Source: Photobacterium proteolyticum (GTDB lineage Bacteria; Pseudomonadota; Gammaproteobacteria; Enterobacterales; Vibrionaceae). Taken from it: a stretch of 64,000 nt of DNA. Within the stretch, counting starts at the first letter, position 1. The number at the start of each line of letters is the position of its first letter. The notes under the pieces were generated by a model that saw nothing but the letters and a program-made list of their open reading frames with translations, was not told the DNA's origin and did not search any database. The translations under genes were made by a program, and so were the position numbers. The stretch spans positions 1 to 64,000 of the forward strand of contig NZ_MJIL01000087.1 in assembly GCF_001939735.1 (NCBI RefSeq), read 5' to 3'. Shown piece after piece: positions 53,034-61,944 of the stretch.

Positions 53034-53390
53034 ATGATGGGACGATTAACGACACATGTACTAGATACTGCAAATGGCATTCCAGGCGCAGAAATCAAAG
53101 TGGAACTGTATCGGATTCAAGATGCCTCTTTGCACTGGGTTAAAACCGTATATACCAATGCTGACGGACGAACCGATGAGGCTATTTTGGATAACGAGAG
53201 CTTTAGTCCGGGTAAGTATCAGTTAATCTTTCATACCGCCGACTACTTTAAACAACAGGGAGTGTCACTGCCTGATATCCCCTTCCTTGATGATGTGGTG
53301 ATCCGCTTCGGCATCGCTGACTCAAGTTCGCACTATCACGTGCCCCTACTCGTATCACCTTATAGTTTCTCAACTTATCGAGGGAGCTAA
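53034..53390 (+). CDS. uraH: 5-hydroxyisourate hydrolase (transthyretin-like)
   Basis: 118 residues. It starts RLTTHVLDTANGIPG with the catalytic histidine in THVLD, has an arginine in the middle (GRTDEA region), HYHVPLLVSPYSFSTYRGS at the end, and the C-terminal YRGS tetrapeptide that marks HIU hydrolases over transthyretins. It converts HIU, the PuuD product, to OHCU for UraD. Two adjacent ATG codons (53034 and 53037) are possible starts; the Shine-Dalgarno is poor. It is divergent from puuE across a region with a RutR-like operator. Confidence 0.95.
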   Translation: MMGRLTTHVLDTANGIPGAEIKVELYRIQDASLHWVKTVYTNADGRTDEAILDNESFSPGKYQLIFHTADYFKQQGVSLPDIPFLDDVVIRFGIADSSSHYHVPLLVSPYSFSTYRGS

Positions 53391-53846
53391 AGCTTCTTTA
53401 ACGCTGTCAGGGCAGCATACAAGTGTGTTCTGCCCAATAGCGAAAACAAAAAATCATTACTCGCCTTCCCCCTTTGAATGAATGTGGTATTCACAGGCAC
53501 CGGCATGCACTGTTCTGGATATGGTTCGGCACACCCATGGTGCATCAAACTAAATTGTATACATATTTACTATTAAGCAATTAATTAGCGATCTACTGCT
53601 GTCACTATCTTTTCTACTGGCCCTGAAAGGGTTGCCATACGGGCTTTTGCTGCATTCAAAAAGCAGACCCAGTAAAAAAGATAACAAATACAGAAAGCTG
53701 GAACGATTTTTGCGAAGCGTAGAGAATATGAACTGTAGAAATACAGACACTAATAGTCGGATAAAACAGAAATAACAGGCTTCATTGTGAACGATATAAA
53801 TACAAATTGAGTTCATTTTAGGGACGTTAGAAAGAGGAATGTAGTC
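53391..53846. other. Intergenic region between uraH and the purine permease gene
   Basis: About 450 bases without a credible gene. No clear terminator after uraH and no RutR-like palindrome is seen. A minus-strand 88-codon frame (53550-53816) shows no family resemblance. Confidence 0.4.
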
Positions 53847-55196
53847 ATGAATGACACTAAGGCAGAAGTACTAAATGAAAAGGCGCAGGGTTCCGCCCCT
53901 TTCCTGGAACGGTTTTTCCAGTTAAAAGCACATGGAACTAACGTAAGAAATGAGCTCATCGGTGGCCTCACTACCTTTGCGACCATGGCTTATATCATTT
54001 TTGTTAACCCAAGCATTATGTCTGCCTCGGGCATGGATGCCGGGGCGGTCTTTGTCGCGACCTGTATCGGCGCAGCAATCGGTACCCTGCTGATGGGCCT
54101 GTTTGCCAACTGGCCGGTTGGCCTGGCACCAGGCATGGGGCTCAATGCCTTTTTCTCGTTTACCGTCGTCGGTGAAATGGGCTACAGCTGGGAAGTCGCG
54201 CTAGGCGCGGTCTTTATTTCAGGTGTGCTTTTTGTTGGTATGAGCTTTTATAAGGTCCGGGAATGGATCATCGAAAGCATACCTGAAAGCCTGCGTTATG
54301 CGATGACCGCTGGTGTCGGCCTGTTTCTTGGCCTCATCGGCCTGAAAACAGCAGGGATTGTCGTCGAGAGTCCGGCAACTCTGGTCACGCTGGGAGACTT
54401 TACCCAGCCGCAGGCACTGCTTGCCGCTATCTGCTTTCTGATCATCACAGTGCTGAGTGAACGCAAGGTGTTCGGCGCAGTCCTGATTGGCATAATCGGC
54501 GTAACTTTGGTCGGTATGATGCATGGCCTTGTCGAGTACCAAGGGCTGATTTCATCACCGCCGAGTCTTGCACCAACCCTGCTTGCAATGGACATTACGG
54601 GCGCACTGAATATCTCAATGGTCAGCGTGATCCTCGCTTTCCTGTTCGTCAATATGTTTGATACCGCCGGCACCCTGATAGGCGTTGCCGAGCGCGCCAA
54701 TCTGGTAAACAAAAAGACAGGTCGTATCGAGGGGCTGAGCAAGGCACTGAAAGCCGACAGTATCGCCAGCGTCGCAGGTGCCTGTGTTGGCTGTCCGCCT
54801 GTTACCAGCTATGTCGAGAGTGCTTCCGGTGTTGCTGCCGGCGGTCGCACCGGCCTGTCAGCCATCGTGATCGCCGCCCTCTTCCTGGCTGCCATTTTCT
54901 TCTCTCCGCTTGCCGGAATGATCCCTAGCTATGCCACAGCGGGCGCGCTGATCTACGTTGCTTTCGTCATGATGAGCAGCATGCAGCATGTCAAATGGAC
55001 AGATTTTACCGATGCTGCCCCTGCCGCCATTACTGCACTGATGATGCCGCTGACCTTCTCGATTGCCAACGGCATTGCTCTGGGCTTTATCACCTACACA
55101 GTGCTGAAAGTCGCCACCGGCAAAACCAAAGATGTGTCGATAAGCATGTATACGCTGACCGCTATCTTTATCGCCAAGCTCATTTACATCGGCTAG
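53847..55196 (+). CDS. AzgA-type purine (guanine/hypoxanthine/adenine) permease
   Basis: 449 residues, about 12-14 membrane helices, of the AzgA/PbuG/PurP branch of NCS2-like nucleobase transporters. Diagnostic segments: NELIGGLTTFATMAYIIFVNP, FANWPVGLAPGMGLNAFF, FVNMFDTAGTLIGVAERAN and GACVGCPPVTSYVESASG. It imports purine bases at the inner membrane by proton symport, supplying GuaD and XdhAB. AGAGGA lies about 10 bases before the ATG. It sits between uraH and the decayed UraA/XanP-type permease and is probably the only purine importer left in this cluster. Confidence 0.93.
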   Translation: MNDTKAEVLNEKAQGSAPFLERFFQLKAHGTNVRNELIGGLTTFATMAYIIFVNPSIMSASGMDAGAVFVATCIGAAIGTLLMGLFANWPVGLAPGMGLNAFFSFTVVGEMGYSWEVALGAVFISGVLFVGMSFYKVREWIIESIPESLRYAMTAGVGLFLGLIGLKTAGIVVESPATLVTLGDFTQPQALLAAICFLIITVLSERKVFGAVLIGIIGVTLVGMMHGLVEYQGLISSPPSLAPTLLAMDITGALNISMVSVILAFLFVNMFDTAGTLIGVAERANLVNKKTGRIEGLSKALKADSIASVAGACVGCPPVTSYVESASGVAAGGRTGLSAIVIAALFLAAIFFSPLAGMIPSYATAGALIYVAFVMMSSMQHVKWTDFTDAAPAAITALMMPLTFSIANGIALGFITYTVLKVATGKTKDVSISMYTLTAIFIAKLIYIG

Positions 55197-55286
55197 ACCA
55201 CACGACCGTGACACTACGCAGTTTGTAGAAGTCATTCTTTGTACCAAAACGCGTTAATTCGAACGATGGATTACAGAGGATCACCA

Positions 55287-55557
55287 ATGAAACTTCTCTA
55301 CACACTTAACGAACGTCCCCCCTACGGGATCACCCTATTACTGGCCTTGCAGCACATGCTGGCTTCAATCGGGGGGATCGTCGCCATCGCACAATGTCTG
55401 GGCGTAGGGCCAGTCAGGTATCACCATTGTCACAGTATTGCTCAACCAGTGAATGCCTGAGACTGATGCCAATGATGAAGAAACAGATACAATGCAGCTA
55501 AAAGAGATAGACGAACAGCCCCTAACAACGGGTGAAACTGCAGAGTCCAAGCAATAA
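55287..55557 (+). pseudogene. Internally deleted NCS2 (xanthine/uracil-type) permease remnant
   Basis: The start is authentic: AGAGGA, then ATG and a reading MKLLYTLNERPPYGITLLLAL with QHMLASIGGIVA, the N-terminus of XanQ/UraA-type permeases. After about 35 codons the frame is lost. In another frame SGITIVTVLLNQ, a TGA stop, and an acidic hydrophilic tail (MPETDANDEETD to TGETAESKQ, TAA at 55555) look like the last helix and C-terminal tail of the same permease. About 400 codons of membrane domain are missing. This is a deletion pseudogene of a second purine importer. Confidence 0.78.
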
Positions 55558-55829
55558 CAACCGGTACTCATACAGGCTGCCCGACGCCTCAGTGTTCAGG
55601 CAGCTATACAGGAACAGATGAAGATGCCCGCCAGCATCTAGTAACTCCCGGGTTAGTCAATGCTCAAAAGGCCAAGCAGTTGATGTGGCTGTTACCTGAA
55701 ATTAAGCATCTGGTAACAAGTGCCTAAAAACAAGCACCTGAAAAAAGTGCAAAAGACAATCCAGCCTCTTAAAGGCTGGCCAACTTGGAAGGGAGGAATC
55801 ACAGAACCAATACAATCAGGACAAAGGCG
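55558..55829. other. Intergenic region after the permease remnant
   Basis: No gene called. CCAGCC-TCTTAAA-GGCTGG at about 55762-55780 is a hairpin without a good T-tract. Short open stretches rich in polar codons may be further debris of decayed coding sequence, but no family can be named. Confidence 0.4.
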
Positions 55830-56444
55830 TTATTCTGGCTGTTCCAGCTTACAGCCGTTAATCACCAAGTGAGTCAGAAACTCAGCCGCATTAGCAAAGT
55901 CCTGTTCATCAAGCTGTTCTTTATCCATCACCTTGCAGATCTGCCAGCTGAAGTCGGCATAGGTTTGCGTGGCCGCCCATATCGTAAACATCAAGTGCTG
56001 TGGTGACACCCGCGCCATTGCTCCGCGCTCGATCCAGCTTTCGAATTTGGCAATGATCATCTGCGACTGGCTGTGAAGTTTATCGGCAATATCGTCAGGA
56101 AGGTACTTGGCCCCCGTCATCACCTCGTTGGCAAACGCCTTGGAGGCATAAGGGTGGTCACGAGATATTCTCAGCTTTGTCTTGATATATTCGCTGAGAG
56201 CTTCAGCCGGATCATCAAGTTCTTCAACCGGACGGGAAGCCTCAAGCAAAGGTTGGGTGACACTTTCGAGCACTGCTCGGTATAAGTTGTCCTTGGCTTT
56301 GAAGTAATAATAGATATTAGGCTTGGGTACATCGGCAGCCTTGGCAATATCAGCCACCTTGGTCGCCGCATATCCTTGCTCTGCAAAAAGCTGACAGGCA
56401 ACTTGTATAATCAGCTCTTGATTTTTCTCTCTTATCCGTGACAT
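55830..56444 (-). CDS. RutR-like TetR-family regulator of purine genes
   Basis: 204 residues. The N-terminal TetR HTH (about 8-55) reads ACQLFAEQGYAATKVADIAKAADV and NIYYYFKAKDNLYRAVL. The C-terminal domain (about 75-200) matches the YcdC/RutR type (HPYASKAFANEVMTGAKYLP, FTIWAATQTYADFSWQI). E. coli RutR binds TTGACCA-NN-TGGTCAA and is released by uracil or thymine. Four such palindromes lie near the purine genes and a DMT exporter in this window. The simplest reading is that this protein represses purine catabolism and senses a purine-pathway compound. It is the only such regulator inside the cluster. Confidence 0.88.
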   Translation of the reverse strand: MSRIREKNQELIIQVACQLFAEQGYAATKVADIAKAADVPKPNIYYYFKAKDNLYRAVLESVTQPLLEASRPVEELDDPAEALSEYIKTKLRISRDHPYASKAFANEVMTGAKYLPDDIADKLHSQSQMIIAKFESWIERGAMARVSPQHLMFTIWAATQTYADFSWQICKVMDKEQLDEQDFANAAEFLTHLVINGCKLEQPE

Positions 56445-56536
56445 CGACAGTCCCGCCTATCCGATAAATTCAAATACCTAAACCATATATTGCATGCCAC
56501 CGATACCAGCCTTTTATCAATATGTCATGGCATTGT

Positions 56537-56806
56537 TATATACCCAAGCTACCTCAAGATGCTCGTTTCAGCGAGAATTACTTGGCTTGTAGGCTAGGCA
56601 CCGATTTGAAAATCTAGTGGTTCTAAATTGATAATCGGTAACAACGCATAGAAGCCAAGTAAACTCGCCCTTTGGGAGTGAGCCAGCGTGCCCATTTCTG
56701 TGTCAAATAACGTTGAAAGGGGCTACCATTCCTACCGCTATTTTCCTTGAACTGAACACGCTGGTCTCACTCTGAATCCTGCATCTTGAGGTAGTTTGGG
56801 TATATA
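56537..56806. mobile_element. MITE-like element with 25-bp terminal inverted repeats
   Basis: About 270 bases bounded by TATACCCAAGCTACCTCAAGATGC (split: TATACCCAAG, CTACCTCAAGATGC) and its near-perfect inverse GCATCTTGAGGTAG, TTTGGGTATA, with one mismatch. TA is repeated at both outer edges, suiting a TA target duplication. No transposase frame lies inside, so it is non-autonomous. Elements with these ends occur in Vibrionaceae genomes as I recall, but I cannot name the parent insertion sequence. Confidence 0.75.
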
Positions 56807-56928
56807 TGTTTTTTCTATAGTAATGGATATCTGATAGCGACGAAAGCTCCGATGCCCGGTTCAGTTACCCTGAACAGTGGCATTTACATCAACAAGGACG
56901 CTCTGTTTGTCAGTAGCCAACACCCGAG

Positions 56929-57204
56929 CTACTGCCAGCTCTCGGCTTCATCAACAAGGTGCTGGCTGGTATCAATGGCATTAAGTACAGCAAGATATAG
57001 ATCAGAATCCTCTTCACCATATGCGGCCAATTGGGCTTTGACTTGGTAAAGCTCCTCAAGGTTTTGTTCTTGTTGAGCAAGGTAACGCCCTACCTGCCCG
57101 CTGTTTTCGCTAGCCAGAGCAGGCTCATGATCAACGATTGCAAACAGAACTGTCAATCCCACCGCGAGCGACGCAAAAACACCAGCTTTTGATATCTTCA
57201 ACAT
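56929..57204 (-). CDS. Small secreted protein of unknown function
   Basis: 91 residues from the ATG at 57204, which has AAGGAG 7 bases upstream. The first 31 residues are a signal peptide (basic MLKISK, a hydrophobic run, and cleavage probably after ALA in EPALASEN). The mature 60 residues are helical, acidic and rich in Gln and Glu (RYLAQQEQNLEELYQVKAQL), with no cysteine. It would lie in the periplasm. It is divergent from the DMT transporter gene, with a RutR-like site between them. Family not recognised. Confidence 0.7.
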   Translation of the reverse strand: MLKISKAGVFASLAVGLTVLFAIVDHEPALASENSGQVGRYLAQQEQNLEELYQVKAQLAAYGEEDSDLYLAVLNAIDTSQHLVDEAESWQ

Positions 57205-57330
57205 GCCTGAACTCCTTCTGCTAACGACTCCAAGTACTTTGTCAAACAATCGAACACCTTACAATTAATGTCAGCTGAACCTGTTAGTGATTGTTAATAA
57301 ACACATGTCGTGATTAATATCACAAATTTG

Positions 57331-57346
57331 TTGACCAGCGGGTCAG
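57331..57346. promoter_or_regulatory. RutR-like operator 4 upstream of the DMT transporter
   Basis: TTGACCAGCGGGTCAG differs from a perfect TTGACC-N4-GGTCAA site only at the last base. It lies 60 bases before the DMT start and in the divergent region of the small secreted protein gene. Confidence 0.65.
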
Positions 57347-57405
57347 GTATTGGTTAAATAGCCCGCGATTTGACCCTAATCACTGTTTTCTCGAGTAACT
57401 TGCCT

Positions 57406-58329
57406 ATGACAATGACAACCAGCCACACTGCGCACCTCAAAATGTTTGCCTTCACAACACTGATCAGCCTTTCATTCCCGATTGGTAGTCACATTACCGC
57501 GCAGCTAAATCCACTGGTTGTTACTTGGATACGCTACCTCCTTGCCAGCCTGCTGTTTTTGGGACTTCTGCTGGGACAAAAACAGTTCCGTATACCAACC
57601 GCCAAAGACTTTGTGCGCTACACAGTGATCTGCCTGCCGGCACTGACCTACTTCGTCACCATGTTTATTGCACTGCAAGATACCAGTGCCCTTGATACCA
57701 GCGCGCTGTATACCACGGTTCCGCTTATGAGCGCCATGCTGGCCGCGGTGATCTTCAGACGTCGTACGCCACTGACGGTCATTATTGCCCTACTGGGCGG
57801 AATGCTGGGCGCAGGGTTGATTATTTTTCGTGGCGATCTGTCTGCAGCAGGTTCTATCGCATTAACCAGTTCGAACAAAATCTATCTGATCGGCTGTTTG
57901 GCAATGGCCCTGAACCCGATCGTGGTCAAAAAATACTATCGCGGCGAATCCATTACCCATATGACTTGCTGGACATTAATCTGTGCCACAGGGCTGCTGA
58001 CACTGGGGGCAGCACCCCAACTCGCCACCACGGACTGGTCTGTCATTTCATCCGACATCTGGCTTGGCATTGGTTATCTGGCCGTTTTTGCAACAGCACT
58101 GAGTTTCTTTTTATTCCAGCAAGGAAGCGTGTCGCTAGCACCCGAGCAGGTATCGGCGTATACCTACCTGATCCCGGTGATGGTGTTAATCGTCGATCGC
58201 GCGCTGGGACATGTCGAGCCTTGGTCACATGTTGGTTACGGCGTGGTAATAGTGATGCTCTCAATGATGGTGATGATTGGAGGTACCTCAATTATCGCAA
58301 CGTTACGCCGTCACAAAACCACCCCCTAA
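57406..58329 (+). CDS. DMT-superfamily (EamA) transporter
   Basis: About 307 residues with ten membrane helices in two EamA repeats. Typical signatures are FPIGSHITAQLNPLVVTWIRYLLAS in repeat 1 and LSFFLFQQGSVSLAPEQVSAYTYLIPV in repeat 2. Such proteins export or exchange small metabolites at the inner membrane. Starts at 57406 or 57412 (two ATG codons) are better than the TTG at 57370. A RutR-like site lies 60 bases upstream, so it may export a purine, pyrimidine or a by-product under the same regulator. Substrate unknown. Confidence 0.88.
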   Translation: MTMTTSHTAHLKMFAFTTLISLSFPIGSHITAQLNPLVVTWIRYLLASLLFLGLLLGQKQFRIPTAKDFVRYTVICLPALTYFVTMFIALQDTSALDTSALYTTVPLMSAMLAAVIFRRRTPLTVIIALLGGMLGAGLIIFRGDLSAAGSIALTSSNKIYLIGCLAMALNPIVVKKYYRGESITHMTCWTLICATGLLTLGAAPQLATTDWSVISSDIWLGIGYLAVFATALSFFLFQQGSVSLAPEQVSAYTYLIPVMVLIVDRALGHVEPWSHVGYGVVIVMLSMMVMIGGTSIIATLRRHKTTP

Positions 58330-58359
58330 TCAATTAACCGTGAACATGCTGAGCCATTA

Positions 58360-58701
58360 TCAGCCCGGGGGCCAATGCATATTGCGTCCGCCAAGCAAGT
58401 GCAAATGGATATGGTAGACCGCTTGTCCGCCCTGACGATTGCAGTTCCAGACCAGGCGGTAACCGTCCTCAGCCAGAGACAAGTCCTTGGCCAGTTGTGT
58501 TGCCGTCAGGATCATATGGCCAATCAGTGTTGAGTGTTGCTTTCCGAAATCGTTAATCGTCACGATATGCTGATGCGGCACGATAAGAACATGCGTCGGA
58601 GCCTGAGGGGCATTGTCGTTAAACGCGACAATTTGCTCATCTTCATAAAGCAAGGTCGAAGGTATCTCTTTGTTCGCAATTTTGCAGAATATACAGTCCA
58701 T
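58360..58701 (-). CDS. HIT-family hydrolase (HinT type)
   Basis: 113 residues. It begins DCIFCKIANKEIPS, has THVLIVPHQHI in the middle and the catalytic histidine triad HIHLHLL near the C-terminus (about 97-103), then GGRNMHWPPG. It hydrolyses AMP-lysine-like or nucleoside phosphoramidate bonds in the cytoplasm. HinT proteins usually lie elsewhere with fadR/ycf genes; here it stands alone and convergent with the DMT gene. Confidence 0.95.
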   Translation of the reverse strand: MDCIFCKIANKEIPSTLLYEDEQIVAFNDNAPQAPTHVLIVPHQHIVTINDFGKQHSTLIGHMILTATQLAKDLSLAEDGYRLVWNCNRQGGQAVYHIHLHLLGGRNMHWPPG

Positions 58702-58959
58702 TAGCTCCCTTCCTCCGCATAGTGGTATTAACTGTTAACTGGCTTGTCAGCCTGCTCTAAAACTAGATGTATCAAGAATCAGTATAAGCATAACTGGATA
58801 TTATCTTTTTACCTTCTACCAGCCGGGATAAGTCCCCCCTGTCCAATAAATAAGGCTCTGAAGACTACGCAGGAAAAAGCACCATCACTTATGCTGAGAA
58901 GTGTCACGCTTGACGGATCTGTCATCAAAGGGAGGTTCGTTTGTTGGAAGGAGCAACCA

Positions 58960-59895
58960 ATGACCACCGCTTTTATCACTCATGGCGACTATCTGAAGCA
59001 TGTGATGGGGGCGGATCACCCCGAGTGCCCGGAGCGTCTAGGGGCCATCACACAGTATCTTGCATCAACTGAACTGGGCGATAGGGTCAAATGGATGGCG
59101 GCACAAACCGCCTCAGATGAACAAATAGAGCGAATCCACCCAGCCGAATACATCTGCTGGCTCGACAGCCTGCAGCCTGAGAAAGGCTTGGTTTATGCCG
59201 ATGCTGATACCGCTCTGAATCCGCATACGATGCGTGCCGCCCGCCTGGCAGCAGGCGCCGTTACTATGGCCACCGATATGGTACTCGACCAGCAGGTTAC
59301 CAATGCTTTTTGCGCGGTTCGACCGCCCGGGCATCATGCCGAAACCAGTACAGCAATGGGGTTTTGCTTCTTTAACAATATCGCGGTTGGCGTCGAGCAT
59401 GCCCTTAGCCGGGAAGAGATAAAACGGGTCGCCATTCTCGACTTTGACGTCCACCACTGCAACGGCACTATCGACAGCTTCAAAAATCGCCCGGAAGTAT
59501 TGGTTTGCTCGACCTTTCAGCACCCTTTCTATCCGCTTAGGTATTACGACATTCAGCGCCCGAACATAGTCAACTCCCCCCTGCGTGCCGGTACCAAAGG
59601 CAGTGAGTTTCGCCTTGCAATTAAGCGCGACTGGTTACCCGCTCTGCACAAGCACCAGCCGCAAATGATATTTATCTCAGCCGGATTTGACGCCCACAAA
59701 GACGATCCGCTGGGACAACTTTTGCTCGATGAGAGTGACTACCGCTGGGTGACGAATATCATCACCGATGCTGCTGCCTGCTATGCCGAAAACAGAATCG
59801 TGTCTACTTTGGAAGGGGGCTACAACCTGCTGGCACTGGCACACAGTGTCCACGCACATATCGATGTACTCGCGGGAAAGACAAACGATACCTGA
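58960..59895 (+). CDS. Histone deacetylase family protein
   Basis: About 311 residues from the ATG at 58960, which has GGAAGGAG 7 bases upstream; the frame opens earlier but is non-coding there. Zinc-site and catalytic residues of the class II-like family are present: HPECPERL, RPPGHHAETSTAMGFCFFNN (split as RPPGHHAE and GFCFFNN), LDFDVHHCNGT with the zinc Asp and His, and SAGFDAHKDDP. Bacterial members remove acetyl groups from small amines such as polyamines or from proteins. Polyamine deacetylation is conceivable beside the norspermidine pathway elsewhere in the window, but unproven. Confidence 0.93.
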   Translation: MTTAFITHGDYLKHVMGADHPECPERLGAITQYLASTELGDRVKWMAAQTASDEQIERIHPAEYICWLDSLQPEKGLVYADADTALNPHTMRAARLAAGAVTMATDMVLDQQVTNAFCAVRPPGHHAETSTAMGFCFFNNIAVGVEHALSREEIKRVAILDFDVHHCNGTIDSFKNRPEVLVCSTFQHPFYPLRYYDIQRPNIVNSPLRAGTKGSEFRLAIKRDWLPALHKHQPQMIFISAGFDAHKDDPLGQLLLDESDYRWVTNIITDAAACYAENRIVSTLEGGYNLLALAHSVHAHIDVLAGKTNDT

Positions 59896-59912
59896 TCTAT
59901 ACAACAGGCTGA

Positions 59913-59957
59913 GAAAAAACAAGAAAGGCCAGCAGTATGAGTCATACTGCTGGCCTT
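59913..59957 (-). terminator. Intrinsic terminator of the peptide ABC operon
   Basis: AAGGCCAGCAGTATGA at 59925-59940 pairs with TCATACTGCTGGCCTT at 59942-59957. On the minus strand it continues TCTTGTTTTTTC. It may also stop rightward transcription from the deacetylase gene. Confidence 0.9.
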
Positions 59958-59985
59958 GGATACACGGCTCAACTAATGCGCGAAA

Positions 59986-60960
59986 CTAGTCGAACAAGTG
60001 ACAGGCAACGAGGTGCTCTCCACCCTGTTCGCCGGTATTGTGAGTAGCTGGCCGCTCTTCTTTACACCGACTTGAAGCATGAGGGCAACGCGTGCGGAAA
60101 GTACATCCGCTCGGCGGTGCCAACGGTGAAGGGACATCCCCCTGCAGCTTCATTGACTCTTTGCTGGCAGTCGGATCCGGAATAGGAATCGCCGACAGCA
60201 ACGCCTTGGTGTAAGGGTGCTTGGGGTTGCGATAAAGCACTTCAGCCGGCGCTTTCTCGACAATCCTTCCCAAGTACATCACACCAACTTCATCACAAAT
60301 ATGCTGAACCACACCCAGATCATGGGCAATAAACAAGAAAGAGATACCCTTTTTCTCTTGTAGCTCCGCGATCAAGTTAAGTACCTGAGCCTGCACCGAC
60401 ACATCAAGTGCTGATACCGGTTCATCGGCAACAATGAACTTAGGTTCCAATACCAGTGCCCGCGCAATACCAATCCGCTGGCGCTGACCACCCGAGAATT
60501 CGTGGGGATAACGATTCAATACCTGAGGACGGAGGCCAACAATCGCCATCACTTCGGCAATTTTTGCTTCACGCTCCTCTTCGGTCCCGATCTTGTGAGT
60601 ATCCAAAGGCTCGCGCAAGATCTCGTGGATCGTCATTCGCGGGTTGAGCGAAGCATACGGGTCCTGGAAAATGATCTGAATATCACGCCGCATTGCTTTA
60701 AGTTCACGATTGCTTAGCGAAGAGATATCTACGCCTTCCAGCTTCACTTCACCTGAGGTTGGCTCGTGCAGACGCAAGACACAACGCCCCAGTGTCGACT
60801 TACCGCAACCGGACTCGCCCACCAGACCAAGTGTTTTCCCCCGCTCGATGGAAAAGCTGACATCATCAACCGCTTTACAAACCGCTTGAGTTCCAAAGAA
60901 GCGACTGCCCGCCGTAAAGTGCTTCTTAAGGCCGTTAACCTCTAACAATACTTCGCTCAT
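59986..60960 (-). CDS. Oligopeptide/dipeptide ABC transporter ATP-binding protein (OppF/DppF type)
   Basis: 324 residues. Walker [10 protein letters not shown], signature LSGGQRQR-like segment (FSGGQRQRIGIARAL), Walker B FIVADEPVSALDVSVQAQ and the H-loop FIAHDLGVV. The C-terminal oligo_HPY domain holds a cysteine pattern (GCTFRTRCPHASSRC, about 285-300) seen in OppF/DppF, which can bind an Fe-S cluster. It powers peptide import as a heterodimer with the next gene. Its ATG overlaps the stop of that gene by 4 bases. Last gene of the operon, followed by a terminator. Confidence 0.95.
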   Translation of the reverse strand: MSEVLLEVNGLKKHFTAGSRFFGTQAVCKAVDDVSFSIERGKTLGLVGESGCGKSTLGRCVLRLHEPTSGEVKLEGVDISSLSNRELKAMRRDIQIIFQDPYASLNPRMTIHEILREPLDTHKIGTEEEREAKIAEVMAIVGLRPQVLNRYPHEFSGGQRQRIGIARALVLEPKFIVADEPVSALDVSVQAQVLNLIAELQEKKGISFLFIAHDLGVVQHICDEVGVMYLGRIVEKAPAEVLYRNPKHPYTKALLSAIPIPDPTASKESMKLQGDVPSPLAPPSGCTFRTRCPHASSRCKEERPATHNTGEQGGEHLVACHLFD

Positions 60961-61943
60961 TGGGCATCTCCATTCGGGCTATAACAAGCAACCTTGTGAT
61001 TTTCACATCCACTAAGCTGAGGAACGGCTTGATGGCACTGAGTATGAACCTTGTCACAACGGTCTGCAAAACGGCAGCCGTTCGGCAGGTGCAGCAAGTC
61101 AGGAACCACCCCCTTAATCGTTGGCAGGCGCGGGATCTTCTTATCACGTACAACCGGGATCGACTCCAGCAAACCTTTGGTATAAGGGTGTTTCGGATTA
61201 GCAAAGATCTCTTCTACCGGTCCTTCCTCGATAATTTGACCGCAGTACATCACCACCACACGCTGGCATGACTCAGCCACCACACCTAGATCGTGGGTAA
61301 CCAAGATCACGGCCATATTTAGCTCTTTTTGCAAGCGGACCATTTCATCCATCACCTGAGCCTGTATGGTCACATCCAGTGCGGTTGTCGGCTCATCCGC
61401 CAACAGCAGATCCGGGCCACATGACAGTGCCATCGCAATCATTACCCGCTGGCGCATACCACCGGATAATTCATGTGGGTACTGATCAATCCTTTTCTCG
61501 GGAGAAGGGATCCCAACAGTATCCAGCATTTCGATAGCCCGGGCACGAGCCTGCTTTTTGCTGACACTGTTGTGAAGCCGGATCACATCGATCATCTGCG
61601 TTGAGATCTTCAACACCGGATTCAATGCCGTCATCGGCTCCTGGAAGATCATCGAAATTTCGTTACCACGAACTTTCCGATACTCTTTCTCGCTCAGACC
61701 TACCAGCTCACGACCTTTAAAGGTAATACTGCCATCAACAATTTTTCCCGGCGGTGACGGCACCAGCCCCATTATTGATAACGAACTAACTGACTTGCCG
61801 CAGCCAGACTCACCGACAATAGCGACCGTTTCACCCGGCATCACCTTAAAGTTCACTCCGTTAATTGCGCGAACCGTGCCTTTGTCGGTTTTAAATTCAA
61901 CCGTAAGATTCTCCACCGATAGCAGTGGGGTTTGCTCAGACAT
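60957..61943 (-). CDS. Oligopeptide/dipeptide ABC transporter ATP-binding protein (OppD/DppD type)
   Basis: About 328 residues from the ATG at 61943 ([10 protein letters not shown]), with GGAAGA about 6 bases upstream; the longer frame to 62015 overlaps the permease gene and is not used. Walker [10 protein letters not shown], signature LSGGMRQR, Walker [18 protein letters not shown]-loop [11 protein letters not shown]-terminal CRFADRC cysteine motif is present. It forms the ATPase pair with the OppF-type protein. The gap to the permease gene is a single base. Confidence 0.95.
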   Translation of the reverse strand: MSEQTPLLSVENLTVEFKTDKGTVRAINGVNFKVMPGETVAIVGESGCGKSVSSLSIMGLVPSPPGKIVDGSITFKGRELVGLSEKEYRKVRGNEISMIFQEPMTALNPVLKISTQMIDVIRLHNSVSKKQARARAIEMLDTVGIPSPEKRIDQYPHELSGGMRQRVMIAMALSCGPDLLLADEPTTALDVTIQAQVMDEMVRLQKELNMAVILVTHDLGVVAESCQRVVVMYCGQIIEEGPVEEIFANPKHPYTKGLLESIPVVRDKKIPRLPTIKGVVPDLLHLPNGCRFADRCDKVHTQCHQAVPQLSGCENHKVACYSPNGDAQ

Positions 61944-61944
61944 A

